Program-made: the position numbers and the translations under genes | In this document: positions 33,230-42,144 of the stretch, in pieces | How the letters are laid out: every line of letters starts with the position of its first letter | How positions within the stretch are numbered: position 1 is the first letter of the stretch | Notes under the pieces: generated by a model | Seen by the model: only the letters and a program-made list of their open reading frames with translations | Told to the model about the DNA's origin: nothing | The model's database searches: none | NCBI RefSeq assembly: GCF_000344135.1 | Contig: NZ_BAOP01000003.1 | Location: forward strand, 124,001 to 188,000 | Reading direction: 5' to 3' | Length of the DNA: 64,000 bases | Source of the DNA: Gordonia malaquae NBRC 108250 | GTDB taxonomy: Bacteria > Actinomycetota > Actinomycetes > Mycobacteriales > Mycobacteriaceae

Positions 33230-34072
33230 ATGGACCCCACCTGCTCCGACTGCGGGTACGACTACCGGACCCTGAGCAACGACGACGCGTCGTCCACACT
33301 CGTGCACGAAGTCGCCGACACAGTCCGCACGCTCCGGTATCGACGCCAGACGGCACCCACTCCGGACGGTTCGTGGTCGGCGCTCGAATACGCCGGCCAC
33401 CTCCGTGACGTACTCATCGTCACTCGAGAGCGCACGTTGCACGCACTACGGGAAGAGTCACCGGCAGTCGTCACCATGGGTGCGGACGATCGCGTCCGAC
33501 GCGGCGAGTACGCCAACCTCTCGTACTTCCAGACTACGGCCGAGATCTCAGAGGCAGCCCGACGGCTCGCAGCCACCTGGAACCGTCTGAGCACCCAGGA
33601 CTGGGCGCGGACACTGCGGTACAACTACCCCACTCCTGCGATCCGCGAGTTGTCATGGCTCGCCGCGCACATCGTCCACGAAGTGGTCCACCACCGATCA
33701 GACATCGAACGGCTGACCACCGCCAGGAAAGCAGTCTCACTGAGCCCCGACTACGGTGCGCCGTGGGGACTATGGTCGAGCAACCCTCCGCGCCCGTCCC
33801 CACCCGCGAGCACCGAACTGCTGACACCCGCGAACTTCGGGTTTCCCGACTCCGTCGTCGTCCGGCTGCGCACGTGGCTCGACGCGTGGACGGCGAACTT
33901 CGCCGACGCGCCGAGCGACGACCAGCACACGTGGCGTCGCGGATTCGACGTCGCCGGGTGGCTTCACGAAGGCGATGCACTGGCCGACCTCATCGCCGAG
34001 GCGCTCCCCGACTACACCGTCGAACGCCAGTATCGGACTTACGCGGCCAACGCCGTGCGGCGCACCCCGTGA
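33230..34072 (+). CDS. DinB-like protein with additional C-terminal domain
   Basis: 280 aa, ATG 33230. The start MDPTCSDCGYDY holds a CxxC pair. Residues 25-165 form a DinB-type four-helix bundle with His at the metal positions (EYAGHLRDVL, and HIVHEVVHHRSDI). The last 85 residues (LLTPANFGFPDSVVVRLRTWLD to AVRR) are a separate helical module, whose duplicate survives at 26731-27000. DinB-fold enzymes include mycothiol-dependent S-transferases, which would suit thiol-based detoxification here, but this is inference. It is divergent from the thioredoxin-like gene, sharing a 100-bp promoter region. Confidence 0.7.
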   Translation: MDPTCSDCGYDYRTLSNDDASSTLVHEVADTVRTLRYRRQTAPTPDGSWSALEYAGHLRDVLIVTRERTLHALREESPAVVTMGADDRVRRGEYANLSYFQTTAEISEAARRLAATWNRLSTQDWARTLRYNYPTPAIRELSWLAAHIVHEVVHHRSDIERLTTARKAVSLSPDYGAPWGLWSSNPPRPSPPASTELLTPANFGFPDSVVVRLRTWLDAWTANFADAPSDDQHTWRRGFDVAGWLHEGDALADLIAEALPDYTVERQYRTYAANAVRRTP

Positions 34073-34125
34073 CCCGAGCAAACGTCGACACCTTTCATTT
34101 GCCTCTGTCGAGGATCGCTCGCCGG

Positions 34126-35484
34126 TCACGCCGCTGAACGGCACCTATGCGGCCATTGTCGATGCAATTCGTCGATCACGAACGTGTGGGTGTGCACGTA
34201 TCCGACCGCGGTCGCCGCAGTGCCGCGAACGTGATCGAGGTCGGTGATATCGGCCGGATGCACGTGCTCGAGCGCCTCCGGCTCCCGCGCGGGCCAGCAC
34301 CACAGCGCTACACACGCGCCAGTCCCGGCCAGTCCTGCCAACACCATCCACGTCACCGAGTAGCCAGCCACGGTCGCGCCCCAGCCGGCGATCGGATACG
34401 CAAGGAGCCAGCAGGCGTGCGACAGGGAGAACTGCGCGGCGAACACCGCGGGCCGATCGTGCGGTGCGCTCGACCGGCGCAGCACGTTGCCCGTCGGTGT
34501 CAAGATCGCGCCACTGCCGACTCCAATAGCCGCCCACAGCACCAGCAGCGCGGGCCACTGCCACTGGTCGGCGCTGGTGAATGTAAATCCCCCCGCGGAG
34601 GCCGCAGCGAGAAACAGCACGCCGCCACCGGTGAGCATCACTGCACGGTCACCGAATCGAGCGGACAGCATTGGCACGGCGAATGCGATCACCAACACTC
34701 CGAGCCCGTTGGCGGACAATAGCCACGCAACATCAGCAGCCGGTCGACCTAGCGTGTCCTGTACGAGATTGACCGTATTGACCATCACGATCGCTCCTGC
34801 CCCGGCGACTGCCAGATTCAGGCCCATCAACCCACGTAGTCGCGGGGTCGCAAGGAACACCCGCGCCCCCGACACCACGCGATCACGAACCCGATAGCCA
34901 CCGACAACCACAGCATTGGGAACCCGACTGGACACCACCAGCGCCGCCGACCCGAGGAACCCCGCCGCCGTTCCAGCGAACAGCCAGTGGAAGTCGATCA
35001 CACTGATCAACAGCGCCGCCAGCAACGGACTCGACAAAGTCTCCATCGTCGAGGCGAGCTGCGAATACGACAGAGCGCGAGTGTACTGCTCCACATCGGG
35101 CAGAACATCAGGCAACGCCGCCTGAAACGTCGGAGTGAACGCGGCCGACGCCGACTGCATCAACGCCACCAGCACGTACACATGCCACACCTGATCAGCA
35201 AACGGCAGCGCCACCACCACGGCGGCACGCACAACATCCAGACTCACAAGCAGGCCGCGCCGATTGAACCGTCCCGCGTAGGCACCCGCGACCGGCGCCA
35301 CCAGCACGTACACCACCATCTTGATGGCCAATGCCGTCCCCAGTACCGCCGCCGCATTCGCACCGGCGACCTTGAACGCCAACAGTCCCAACGCGACGGT
35401 CGTCAGCCCATTGCCCGCCAACGCCACCACCTGCGCACCAAACAGATGCCGGTAGTCACGCACCTCAAACAACGATCTCGTCAT
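34126..35484 (-). CDS. MFS metal exporter-like permease with His-containing C-terminal tail
   Basis: 452 aa from ATG 35484. Twelve hydrophobic helices are visible, with the MFS loop after TM2 (VAPVAGAYAGRFNRRGLLV). The C-terminal tail is His-rich (EHVHPADITDLDHV, YVHTHTFVIDELHRQWPH), a feature of NreB-type nickel exporters. It is divergent from a KmtR-like Ni/Co sensor gene, which together suggest nickel or cobalt efflux. A general drug/H+ antiporter cannot be excluded. The GC-rich spacer upstream holds GGAGG about 12 bases from the start. Confidence 0.8.
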   Translation of the reverse strand: MTRSLFEVRDYRHLFGAQVVALAGNGLTTVALGLLAFKVAGANAAAVLGTALAIKMVVYVLVAPVAGAYAGRFNRRGLLVSLDVVRAAVVVALPFADQVWHVYVLVALMQSASAAFTPTFQAALPDVLPDVEQYTRALSYSQLASTMETLSSPLLAALLISVIDFHWLFAGTAAGFLGSAALVVSSRVPNAVVVGGYRVRDRVVSGARVFLATPRLRGLMGLNLAVAGAGAIVMVNTVNLVQDTLGRPAADVAWLLSANGLGVLVIAFAVPMLSARFGDRAVMLTGGGVLFLAAASAGGFTFTSADQWQWPALLVLWAAIGVGSGAILTPTGNVLRRSSAPHDRPAVFAAQFSLSHACWLLAYPIAGWGATVAGYSVTWMVLAGLAGTGACVALWCWPAREPEALEHVHPADITDLDHVRGTAATAVGYVHTHTFVIDELHRQWPHRCRSAA

Positions 35485-35553
35485 ATGCCCTGCCGCCTCC
35501 TGACCCGCCACGCCGATCGGGCTCGATCGGAACAGGTTCACTATGACAGACTG

Positions 35554-35569
35554 GTGCACATGTATGCAC
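35554..35569. promoter_or_regulatory. Inverted repeat at the start of the KmtR-like gene
   Basis: GTGCA (35554-35558), CATGTA, TGCAC (35565-35569). It overlaps the predicted ATG 35560 and lies 70 bp from the MFS gene start, so it may be the sensor's operator. The overlap with coding sequence suggests a leaderless message or a later start. Confidence 0.4.
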
Positions 35570-35949
35570 ACGATGAAGTTAGAGGTTGGGGTGCACAAGG
35601 ACCGTCCGACGACGTCATCGACGCCGCCTCAGTCCTCCTCCGAATGCTCGCCGACCCCACGCGGATGCGGATACTCTGGCTCCTCGGACGACGCGAATAC
35701 GACGTAGCCACCCTGGCCGAGGACCTGCAAACCGCGCGGCCTGCGGTCTCCCAGCACCTCGCCAAACTCAAGCTCGCAGGACTCGTCCAATCAAGCAAAG
35801 ATGGACGGCGCAGCGTCTACAGCCTCCGAGGCCTCCATCTCCATGAACTACTAACCGAAGTGTTCAGCGCCGCGGACCATCAAGCCAACGCGCTGCCGGA
35901 CCATCGGTACAACGCATCGATGAGTCCTGGGCGCGGCCGGGCCGGCTGA
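35560..35949 (+). CDS. ArsR/SmtB-family sensor, KmtR-like (Ni/Co)
   Basis: 129 aa. It opens MYAHDEV and has a winged-helix core (LLRMLADPTRMRILWLLGRREYDVATLAEDL, RPAVSQHLAKLKLAGLV) close in pattern to M. tuberculosis KmtR. There is no Cys in the recognition helix. Instead, His/Asp/Glu residues occupy the last helix and tail (LHLHELLTEVFSAADHQ, LPDHRY), as in alpha5-type Ni/Co sensors. Divergent orientation from the MFS exporter fits repression of that gene. Zinc sensing by a CzrA-like protein is an alternative. Confidence 0.83.
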   Translation: MYAHDEVRGWGAQGPSDDVIDAASVLLRMLADPTRMRILWLLGRREYDVATLAEDLQTARPAVSQHLAKLKLAGLVQSSKDGRRSVYSLRGLHLHELLTEVFSAADHQANALPDHRYNASMSPGRGRAG

Positions 35950-36272
35950 AACGAGAGTTGTCGATCTCTTGCTGAACTGAATTGCGGACGCTTCCAGCGC
36001 GGTCTCGCCGACCCTGTCCACCCATACCCGCGGAACCTGCCCATCATGCAGCGTAAAAGCGCTTCCATCTGGCCCACCTATCCCCGACTACACTCCAGCT
36101 GCGGGCCATGTTCGGGCACCACCGACGACTTACGGTGCGGTCAGTCTGCAGCCCGCCGCGGACCTTACCGGCGAGCGGTTTGTCGGTGCCGATGAGGTTT
36201 GTGACTCACACACGGCGCCGGGCAATAGTGCAGGTCGTCCGGCTAGCGAAATCGCGATGCCGATCACCCCAG
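35950..36272. other. Gap with no recognisable gene, ending at the arsenic-cluster repeat border
   Basis: No convincing frame is seen. From about 36255 the sequence (GATGCCGATCACCCC) matches 26980 onwards, so the duplicated arsenic segment begins here. The remainder may be relic sequence. Confidence 0.45.
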
Positions 36273-36626
36273 CTAACAGCAGGTGTCGAGCACTCCCCTC
36301 AGTGCTTCCAGCGAGTCCGGTTCGGCTCGATGCAGGACGTTCACACCTCGACGCTCGGAGCTGACAAGGCCTGCCTTCTTGAGTTGACCGAGGTGGTGGC
36401 TCACCGTACCCGCCGAGAGCGCGAGCGCCTCGGCGAGATCACTGGTGCTGATCGCACCTGGTCGGGCGCCCATGAGGATGGAGACCAGCTGAATTCGCGC
36501 CGGATCGGCCAGCGCCTTCAGCCGGAGAGCCAGCTCAAGAGCCGCATCAGCCTCCATTGGACCCGCGGAGATCGGCGCACAGCAGATCGGAGCACTGATG
36601 TCGACCACGGGGAGCGTCTTGGGCAT
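36273..36626 (-). CDS. arsR: ArsR-family repressor, copy 2 (protein identical to copy 1)
   Basis: 117 aa, residue-for-residue the same as the product of 26997-27350, including C15-C16, the HTH ALSAGTVSHHLGQLKKAGL and the terminal DTCC. By eye the two genes differ at about 15 of 354 bases and every change is silent. It is divergent from cadI copy 2 across the same palindrome. Both repressors must recognise both operators, so the two clusters are one regulatory unit. The downstream side is unrelated to that of copy 1. Confidence 0.92.
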   Translation of the reverse strand: MPKTLPVVDISAPICCAPISAGPMEADAALELALRLKALADPARIQLVSILMGARPGAISTSDLAEALALSAGTVSHHLGQLKKAGLVSSERRGVNVLHRAEPDSLEALRGVLDTCC

Positions 36627-36646
36627 GACCCCAACCTACCCATCCG

Positions 36647-36660
36647 TTGACATATGTCAA
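36647..36660. promoter_or_regulatory. ArsR operator between arsR and cadI, copy 2
   Basis: TTGACATATGTCAA, identical to 27371-27384, with near-identical flanks up to the cadI ribosome site. Confidence 0.75.
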
Positions 36661-36721
36661 ACTCTGGCCTAGAACTTGAGTCGCAACACTTTTGATGTAT
36701 GTCGAATCCTTGGAGGACCTC

Positions 36722-37177
36722 ATGTCACGCGTGCAACTCGCCCTCAACGTCGACGATCTCGACCAGTCGATCGCCTTCTACACCAAGCTGTTCGGCGTCG
36801 GCCCGGCTAAGACCAAGCCGGGCTACGCCAATTTCGCCGTTGTCGAGCCGGCACTGAAGCTGGTGCTGCTGGAGAACCCCGGCCACGGCGGCAGCATCAA
36901 TCACCTCGGCGTAGAGGTCGACTCCAGCGAGAAGGTGCACGCCGAGATCGCCCGATTCACCGAAGAGAAGCTGTTCACCGAAGAGGAGATCGGAGCAACC
37001 TGCTGCTTTGCCACCCAGGACAAAGTGTGGGTCACTGCTCCCGACGCTGAGCGCTGGGAGGTCTACACCGTGTTGGCCGACGCTGAGACCTTCAACGGCA
37101 AGCCGGTCGCTGCCGCGGTCCCCGTCGCCGAATCTACGTCCGCGGCATGCTGCACTCCCGCGGCGAACTGCTGCTGA
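36722..37177 (+). CDS. cadI: CadI/ArsI-family glyoxalase-fold protein, copy 2
   Basis: 151 aa, ATG 36722 with TTGGAGG as in copy 1. It differs from copy 1 at about six residues (for example T for V at 31, V for T at 41, H for Q at 55, and three near the C-terminus). H61, C94-C95, E113 and the Cys-rich end AACCTPAANCC are kept. Same predicted role in organoarsenical or cadmium handling. The strong hairpin after it is also duplicated. Beyond that hairpin the two copies diverge completely, and nhaA lies convergent. Confidence 0.9.
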   Translation: MSRVQLALNVDDLDQSIAFYTKLFGVGPAKTKPGYANFAVVEPALKLVLLENPGHGGSINHLGVEVDSSEKVHAEIARFTEEKLFTEEEIGATCCFATQDKVWVTAPDAERWEVYTVLADAETFNGKPVAAAVPVAESTSAACCTPAANCC

Positions 37178-37200
37178 ACGCTAATTTCTGGTAGGCCGCT

Positions 37201-37239
37201 GGACTGGTCGCCACCCGATGCCAGGGTGGCGACCAGTCC
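37201..37239. terminator. Terminator between cadI copy 2 and nhaA
   Basis: GGACTGGTCGCCACCC (37201-37216), loop GATGCCA, GGGTGGCGACCAGTCC (37224-37239): a perfect 16-bp stem, 3 bp longer than in copy 1, serving both convergent genes. Confidence 0.8.
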
Positions 37240-37251
37240 CGTTTCCGCACG

Positions 37252-38520
37252 TCAAGGCAGTATGGAGCGCGTTGCGGCCGCTTGTTTGCCTCGGCGGTTT
37301 CGAAGCGCCAGCACCGCACCCGCCAATACCGCTGCCAGTGCTGATGCAATCACGACGGCCGTCTTGCCGTGCTCCAAGGTCGTCGAATCGGCGGTGAGGC
37401 TCAACTCGGTGACGAGAAGCGACACGGTGAATCCGATGCCGGCGAGGACGCCGACGCACGTGAGGTCGGCCCAGCGCACGGACGGATCCAGTGCGCTGCG
37501 CGTGAAGCGCACCGTCAGCCACGTCGCGGCTAGGATCCCGACCGGTTTGCCGATCACGAGTCCGATCAGAATGCCTAGCGCTACCGGGTCGGTGAACACC
37601 TCCCCCAGACCTGTCAGGCCGCCGACCGCCACGCCGGCAGACAGGAAGGCGAAGGCGGGTACTGCGAACCCGGCCGAGATCGGACGAAAGCGATGCTCGA
37701 ACTGCTCGGCGAGACCGGATCCGCCGCGGCGAACCGGAATCATGAACCCGAGCGCGACACCGGCGATCGTGGCGTGGATTCCAGAGGCGTGCACCAGCGC
37801 CCAGGCGACGACGCCGAGTGGAAGCAACACCGCCCAAGCCGCCCAGCGCCGCAGCGCGAACCAGTCCGCGTACCGGTGAGCGAGAATGCCGAACACCGCG
37901 ACCGGAACGGTGGCCGCCAGCAGCGGCGTCAAGTTGACCTTCTCGGTGTACACGACGGCGATGATCGCGATCGCGATCAGATCGTCGACCACAGCCAGGG
38001 TCAGCAGGAACAGCCGAAGAGAGGCGGGGAGGCCTCGTCCGACGACTGCGAGCACCGCGACCGCGAAGGCGATGTCGGTCGCGGTCGGAATCGCCCACCC
38101 GTCGACGCCTTCGTGACCCCAGTTGATGGCCAAATACAGGACGGCAGGCGCGATCACGCCGCCGACTGCGGCGAACACCGGAACGATCGCGGCGCGGGCT
38201 GATCGGAGCTGTCCGGCGACCAGTTCGCGCTTCAACTCCAGGCCGACGAGGAAGAAGAAGATCGCCAGCAGCCCGTCGGATGCCCATTGTCCGACGGTCA
38301 GCTCGAGATGCCAGGGCTCGTAGCCGATCCGGGTGTCGCGGAACCTTTGATAGAGATCGGCAGCCGGGCTGTTCGCCATGACGATCGCGGTGATCGCGGC
38401 GCCGACCAGCAGGAATCCACCGACCGCTTCTCGGCGAAGAAGTTCAACAACTCTGCGTGTCTCGGCGACAGGGCCACGGCGAAACACGCGGCGCGTCAGG
38501 TGATTGTCGGTGTGGGGCAT
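37252..38520 (-). CDS. nhaA: Na+/H+ antiporter NhaA
   Basis: 422 aa from ATG 38520, with GAGGAGATCG upstream. Typical NhaA segments are present: FFFLVGLELKRELVAGQL, the helix GWAIPTATDIAFAVAVLAVVGRG with the ion-binding Asp of TDIAF, LLTLAVVDDLIAIAIIAV with the Asp-Asp pair, and GIHATIAGVALGFMIPVR. It expels sodium in exchange for protons and supports pH and salt tolerance. It is the first of four genes (nhaA, DUF1254, TetR, ABC pair) lying between the two halves of arsenic copy 2, with no link to arsenic. Confidence 0.95.
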   Translation of the reverse strand: MPHTDNHLTRRVFRRGPVAETRRVVELLRREAVGGFLLVGAAITAIVMANSPAADLYQRFRDTRIGYEPWHLELTVGQWASDGLLAIFFFLVGLELKRELVAGQLRSARAAIVPVFAAVGGVIAPAVLYLAINWGHEGVDGWAIPTATDIAFAVAVLAVVGRGLPASLRLFLLTLAVVDDLIAIAIIAVVYTEKVNLTPLLAATVPVAVFGILAHRYADWFALRRWAAWAVLLPLGVVAWALVHASGIHATIAGVALGFMIPVRRGGSGLAEQFEHRFRPISAGFAVPAFAFLSAGVAVGGLTGLGEVFTDPVALGILIGLVIGKPVGILAATWLTVRFTRSALDPSVRWADLTCVGVLAGIGFTVSLLVTELSLTADSTTLEHGKTAVVIASALAAVLAGAVLALRNRRGKQAAATRSILP

Positions 38521-38623
38521 CGATCTCCTCTGGTCGGTACGACAAACGTCGACGCCGACCAGACTTCCCGGCACACCAGAAGGTCACACTACCGGACTGG
38601 CAGCAATGTTTCCCCGAGGTCCG

Positions 38624-39577
38624 TCAGCCCGCCGGAACTGCGGTAGGCACCGGAAACGACCACGTTCCATCCAGAATCTCCGCACGCGGGCGGTAAAGCC
38701 GAACGAGGTAGTTCCAGTCGTTCGGAGTCACGATGACATTCGGCGTCCCGGCCGGATACTGTCCGAACCGCACCGTCACAGTGCCGTCGTCATCTTTCTC
38801 AGCGGTGACGCTGTTGATCGTGTATGAGTCGGCATCGTTCGGTTCGAAATACCCTGATGAGTTATAGACCGAGATGGACCAGAACCCGTCCACCGGAACA
38901 TCCTCGACGGTCATCTCGTATCTGCCGTCGGGCTGCGGCACTGCCCCGCCGACGTAGCAGGCCTCCGTGGTGGGTAGCCCACCCCAGCCGGCTGCGGTCC
39001 CGATCAGGTGGCGCACCGGATCGGTCTGCTCCACAGAGCCGAACATTCGGTCGTATCCCGTGAGATTGCTCGCCAGCGCGAGCAAAGCGTCGCGCGTGTC
39101 GTCGAATGTCGCCGCGTCGTACTCCGGAGTCTCGAACGGCACGGCCGAATTGCTGGTCAATCCAAGCATGTCTTGAATGGCGCCGACCTCCGCGATGTCG
39201 GATGGATCCGACGGGTCGGCGAGAATCCGGACCGCGAGAGCGACGTACTGGGACCCGAATTCGCCGACGGAAAGTTCGTATGAGCCCGGTGAATGATAGG
39301 TCCGATTGATGTGGTGAGCCTCATTGACCACCATGGCCGACAGGTATCGATCCCCGTGTTCTGGGATCGTGAACGATGCGCCACGCGAAATATCGACGAT
39401 CGCAAAGCTATAGAGCGTGTCCCGATTCAGCCGTATGACTGTCTGTTTGTCGATCTCAACCGGTCGCCGGTTGTGAAGGAAAGTGTTGACCCCTCCAGCA
39501 TCTCGCTGGAGATCCTGGAACATGCGCGCATTCTCTGCGTGTACGAAGTTGTCGACATTCACGAGCGTTTTGGCCAT
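38624..39577 (-). CDS. DUF1254/DUF1214 domain protein
   Basis: 317 aa from ATG 39577 (MAKTLVNVDNFVHAENARMF). The first half matches the DUF1254 pattern (QTVIRLNRDTLYSFAIVDIS, YLSAMVVNEAHHINRTYH) and the second the DUF1214 pattern (DVPVDGFWSISVYNSSGYFEPND, NVIVTPNDWNYLVRLYRPR). No signal peptide is apparent here, although many members are exported. Activity is unknown. It is divergent from the TetR gene 91 bp away, a usual arrangement for a regulator and its target. Confidence 0.85.
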   Translation of the reverse strand: MAKTLVNVDNFVHAENARMFQDLQRDAGGVNTFLHNRRPVEIDKQTVIRLNRDTLYSFAIVDISRGASFTIPEHGDRYLSAMVVNEAHHINRTYHSPGSYELSVGEFGSQYVALAVRILADPSDPSDIAEVGAIQDMLGLTSNSAVPFETPEYDAATFDDTRDALLALASNLTGYDRMFGSVEQTDPVRHLIGTAAGWGGLPTTEACYVGGAVPQPDGRYEMTVEDVPVDGFWSISVYNSSGYFEPNDADSYTINSVTAEKDDDGTVTVRFGQYPAGTPNVIVTPNDWNYLVRLYRPRAEILDGTWSFPVPTAVPAG

Positions 39578-39668
39578 ACCGACCAATACCACGCCGTGCG
39601 TGTGGTCATGTCGACTTCGGCTCGAACAGTAGACTTCATACACTCACGACCGATGGGAGTTGACTCAA

Positions 39669-40247
39669 GTGCCGAAGATCAGCACGGGAACTGTCGTTGA
39701 GCACCGGGAGGCGGTCCTGTCCTCGTTGATGGACGGCGCGCAGCGAATCCTGCTCGGCGAGACCGGGAGCAGACTGACGGCTTCTGCGGTCGCCGCGGAG
39801 GCCGGGATCGCCCGAAACAGCATCTACCGGTATGTGTCGTCCATTGATGACCTGGTCGATCTCGTGTTGGCTCGCGGCTTCGCCGAGTGGGCGGCAAGAG
39901 TGGCCGAGGAGGTCGACGCCGCGGCCAGTCCCCAAGAAGCGGTGATCGCCTACGTTCGAAGCAACCTGACCCAGGCGGCCGAGGGCGAACACGCACTGCA
40001 GCAGTCCCTTGCCGGCTACGCGCTGTCGGAGTCGGCACGCGAACGGATCACTGCACTTCACAAGCAGATCGCCGCCGTGCTTCATACGGCCGTCATCGAC
40101 CTCGAACCCGCAGACCCGGACCTCCTTGAGGAAGCCGTGCAGGCCCTCGTCGACTCGATGATGCAGAGAATCTCCCCCGAGGAACCTGCCGATCGCGTGA
40201 TCGACTTCGCGTGCGCGTCGACGGAAGCGCTCATCAGCATGAGCTGA
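39669..40247 (+). CDS. TetR-family regulator
   Basis: 192 aa, GTG 39669 with GGGAG 9 bases upstream (TTG 39660 is possible). The N-terminal HTH reads LTASAVAAEAGIARNSIYRYVSSIDDLVDLVL, followed by a helical ligand domain. It is divergent from the DUF1254 gene and 74 bp before the ABC transporter genes, so it may control either. Ligand unknown. Confidence 0.87.
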   Translation: MPKISTGTVVEHREAVLSSLMDGAQRILLGETGSRLTASAVAAEAGIARNSIYRYVSSIDDLVDLVLARGFAEWAARVAEEVDAAASPQEAVIAYVRSNLTQAAEGEHALQQSLAGYALSESARERITALHKQIAAVLHTAVIDLEPADPDLLEEAVQALVDSMMQRISPEEPADRVIDFACASTEALISMS

Positions 40248-40321
40248 ACACACTTTTGCGACACCCTGTCGCGCTGCTGTACGTTCTCCTGGAGACACGG
40301 TGTCTCGAAGGAGGTGCGTTC

Positions 40322-41407
40322 ATGTTCATAGCAGTGCGGGAGCTACGAGCGGCGTGGGGCCGCTTCGCCATGATGGGACTGGTGATCGCGTTGGTCGCGG
40401 CACTGGTCGGCATGGTTTCCGGGTTCACACTCGGCCTCGGGAACGACACCGTGTCGGCGCTACGCGCATTGAACGCCCAGGCGATCGCATTCTCTGACGG
40501 CGCGACCGACTTCAACCGGAGCGTGGTCAGCGAGAAGGACGTACGGGCGTGGACATCATCCGCCGACGTCGACGCGACGCCTCTGGGCGTCAGCATGACG
40601 CACGGCACCAACGAATCCGGGATCGCGGTCGACATGGCTGTATTCGGAATCGATCCGAGCAGCTCCGTGAATCCGGGGGCGGAACAGGGTTCGGCGCTGA
40701 CCGCCGGTCCCGACGAGGTTGTGATCACAGCGGATCTGCTTGAGGAGGGCCTTGCGGTCGGCGACCTGGTGTCCGTAGACGACAGCGACGTCCGACTCCG
40801 CGTCGTCGGAGCTGTAGACGACCGGTCGTTCGGCCACGTGCCTGCCGTCTACACGTCGCTCGACACATGGCGCGCCATTCGTTACGGGACCACTGACCTC
40901 ACAGATCGTCAGCAAGGAACCGCCGCGGCGATACTGATCCTCGGCGGAGATGCGCCGAACAATCTCGGCGGTACAACGCTGTCGGGCACCGACGTCATGC
41001 TGGAGGCCGCGCCCGGATACTCCGGGGAGCGACTGACGATGAACTCGATCCTCGCGTTCCTGTACGTGATCGCCCCGCTCATCGTGGCCGCATTCTTCGC
41101 CGTGTGGGTGCTCCAACGCCAAGGTCTGTACGCGTTGCAGCGCGCCCTCGGCGTCTCCCGATGGTCACTGGTCGGGTCGACCCTGGCTCAGGCCGCGATC
41201 ATCGTCACCGCCTCGACGATTGCGGGATCGGTCGCCGCCTACGGTCTCGGAATCCTGCTGGGGGACGCCGTGCCTTTCGATCTACCGCTCGGGTCCCTCA
41301 CGATCACCACCCTCGCCGTCATCGGCGCATCACTCGTCGGTTCGGCCGTGACTCTGCGTTGGGTCGCTTCCGCCGATCCGCTGACCATGCTGGGAGCCTT
41401 CCGATGA
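40322..41407 (+). CDS. ABC transporter permease (FtsX/MacB type)
   Basis: 361 aa, ATG 40322 with AAGGAGGTG just upstream. One N-terminal helix (MMGLVIALVAALVGMVSGF), a large extracytoplasmic domain (about 50-240) and three C-terminal helices form the MacB/LolE layout of mechanotransmitting permeases. The final helices include LQRALGVSRWSLVG, the family's coupling region. It overlaps the ATPase gene by 4 nt (ATGA). Such pairs move lipoproteins, peptides or drugs across the envelope or drive envelope hydrolases. The cargo is not evident. Confidence 0.88.
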   Translation: MFIAVRELRAAWGRFAMMGLVIALVAALVGMVSGFTLGLGNDTVSALRALNAQAIAFSDGATDFNRSVVSEKDVRAWTSSADVDATPLGVSMTHGTNESGIAVDMAVFGIDPSSSVNPGAEQGSALTAGPDEVVITADLLEEGLAVGDLVSVDDSDVRLRVVGAVDDRSFGHVPAVYTSLDTWRAIRYGTTDLTDRQQGTAAAILILGGDAPNNLGGTTLSGTDVMLEAAPGYSGERLTMNSILAFLYVIAPLIVAAFFAVWVLQRQGLYALQRALGVSRWSLVGSTLAQAAIIVTASTIAGSVAAYGLGILLGDAVPFDLPLGSLTITTLAVIGASLVGSAVTLRWVASADPLTMLGAFR

Positions 41408-42054
41408 GCCTGCACCTGACAGAAGTGCGCGTCGACTACGAGACCGCCGGAGAAAAGCTCACCGTCCTCGACAGTTTCTCGGCCACCTTCGCTCCAGCAA
41501 CGATGACTGCCATCGTCGGTCCGTCCGGCTCAGGCAAGTCCACTCTGCTCGGCGTATGCGGGGCACTGCGTCGCCCAATCAGCGGCCGCATGGAACTCGA
41601 CGGGATCGACGTGACCGGGCAGTCCGACCGCGAGCGCAGCCGTGTGCGACGCACGATGATCGGCTACGTGTTCCAGAGTGGAAACCTCTTCCCTGGCCTT
41701 CGGGTGATCGATCAGGTGGTCGCAATGGCGTCGATCGCGGGTGAGCGGCCACGCGCCGCGCGCGCACGGGCTGCGGAGCTTCTCGATGCGGTCGAGTTGT
41801 CCGATCATGCGAACCGGCGTCCCGACGAACTGTCCGGCGGCCAGCGCCAGAGGGTCGCGATCGCCCGCGCCCTCGTTCATCGCCCTCGACTTCTGCTCGT
41901 GGATGAACCAACTGCCGCGGTCGACCGTAGCCAAGCCGGCCGGATCACGGAACTCCTCCGCGCGATCACTGTCGACTCCGGCTGCATCACAGTCGTTGCG
42001 ACTCACGATCCCGAGGTCGTCGATGCTGCAAGTCGGACCGTCGAACTGGGCTGA
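41404..42054 (+). CDS. ABC transporter ATP-binding protein (LolD/MacB type)
   Basis: 216 aa, ATG 41404. Walker A GPSGSGKST, Q-loop VFQSGNLFPGL, signature LSGGQRQRVAIARAL, Walker B LLLVDEPTAAVD and the H-loop VVATHDPEV are all intact. One detail: the D-loop reads AAVDRSQ instead of the usual SALD. It powers the permease encoded just before it. The arsR of copy 2 begins 90 bp downstream. Confidence 0.92.
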   Translation: MSLHLTEVRVDYETAGEKLTVLDSFSATFAPATMTAIVGPSGSGKSTLLGVCGALRRPISGRMELDGIDVTGQSDRERSRVRRTMIGYVFQSGNLFPGLRVIDQVVAMASIAGERPRAARARAAELLDAVELSDHANRRPDELSGGQRQRVAIARALVHRPRLLLVDEPTAAVDRSQAGRITELLRAITVDSGCITVVATHDPEVVDAASRTVELG

Positions 42055-42120
42055 CCCGCAGCGCGTGGTCGACCGTTCGTTGAGCGGCTGACGGGCTGTG
42101 CGGGCCAACTTGACCTGGAT

Positions 42121-42142
42121 ATCGACAACTGTCAATATCGAT
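42121..42142. promoter_or_regulatory. ArsR operator before arsR-acr3-arsC, copy 2
   Basis: ATCGACAA-CTGTCA-ATATCGAT aligns base for base with the copy 1 operator (28002-28023), with two changes in the left arm. It ends 2 bp before the arsR start at 42145. A further ATATCGAT just inside the gene may offer a second half-site. Confidence 0.65.
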
Positions 42143-42144
42143 GA

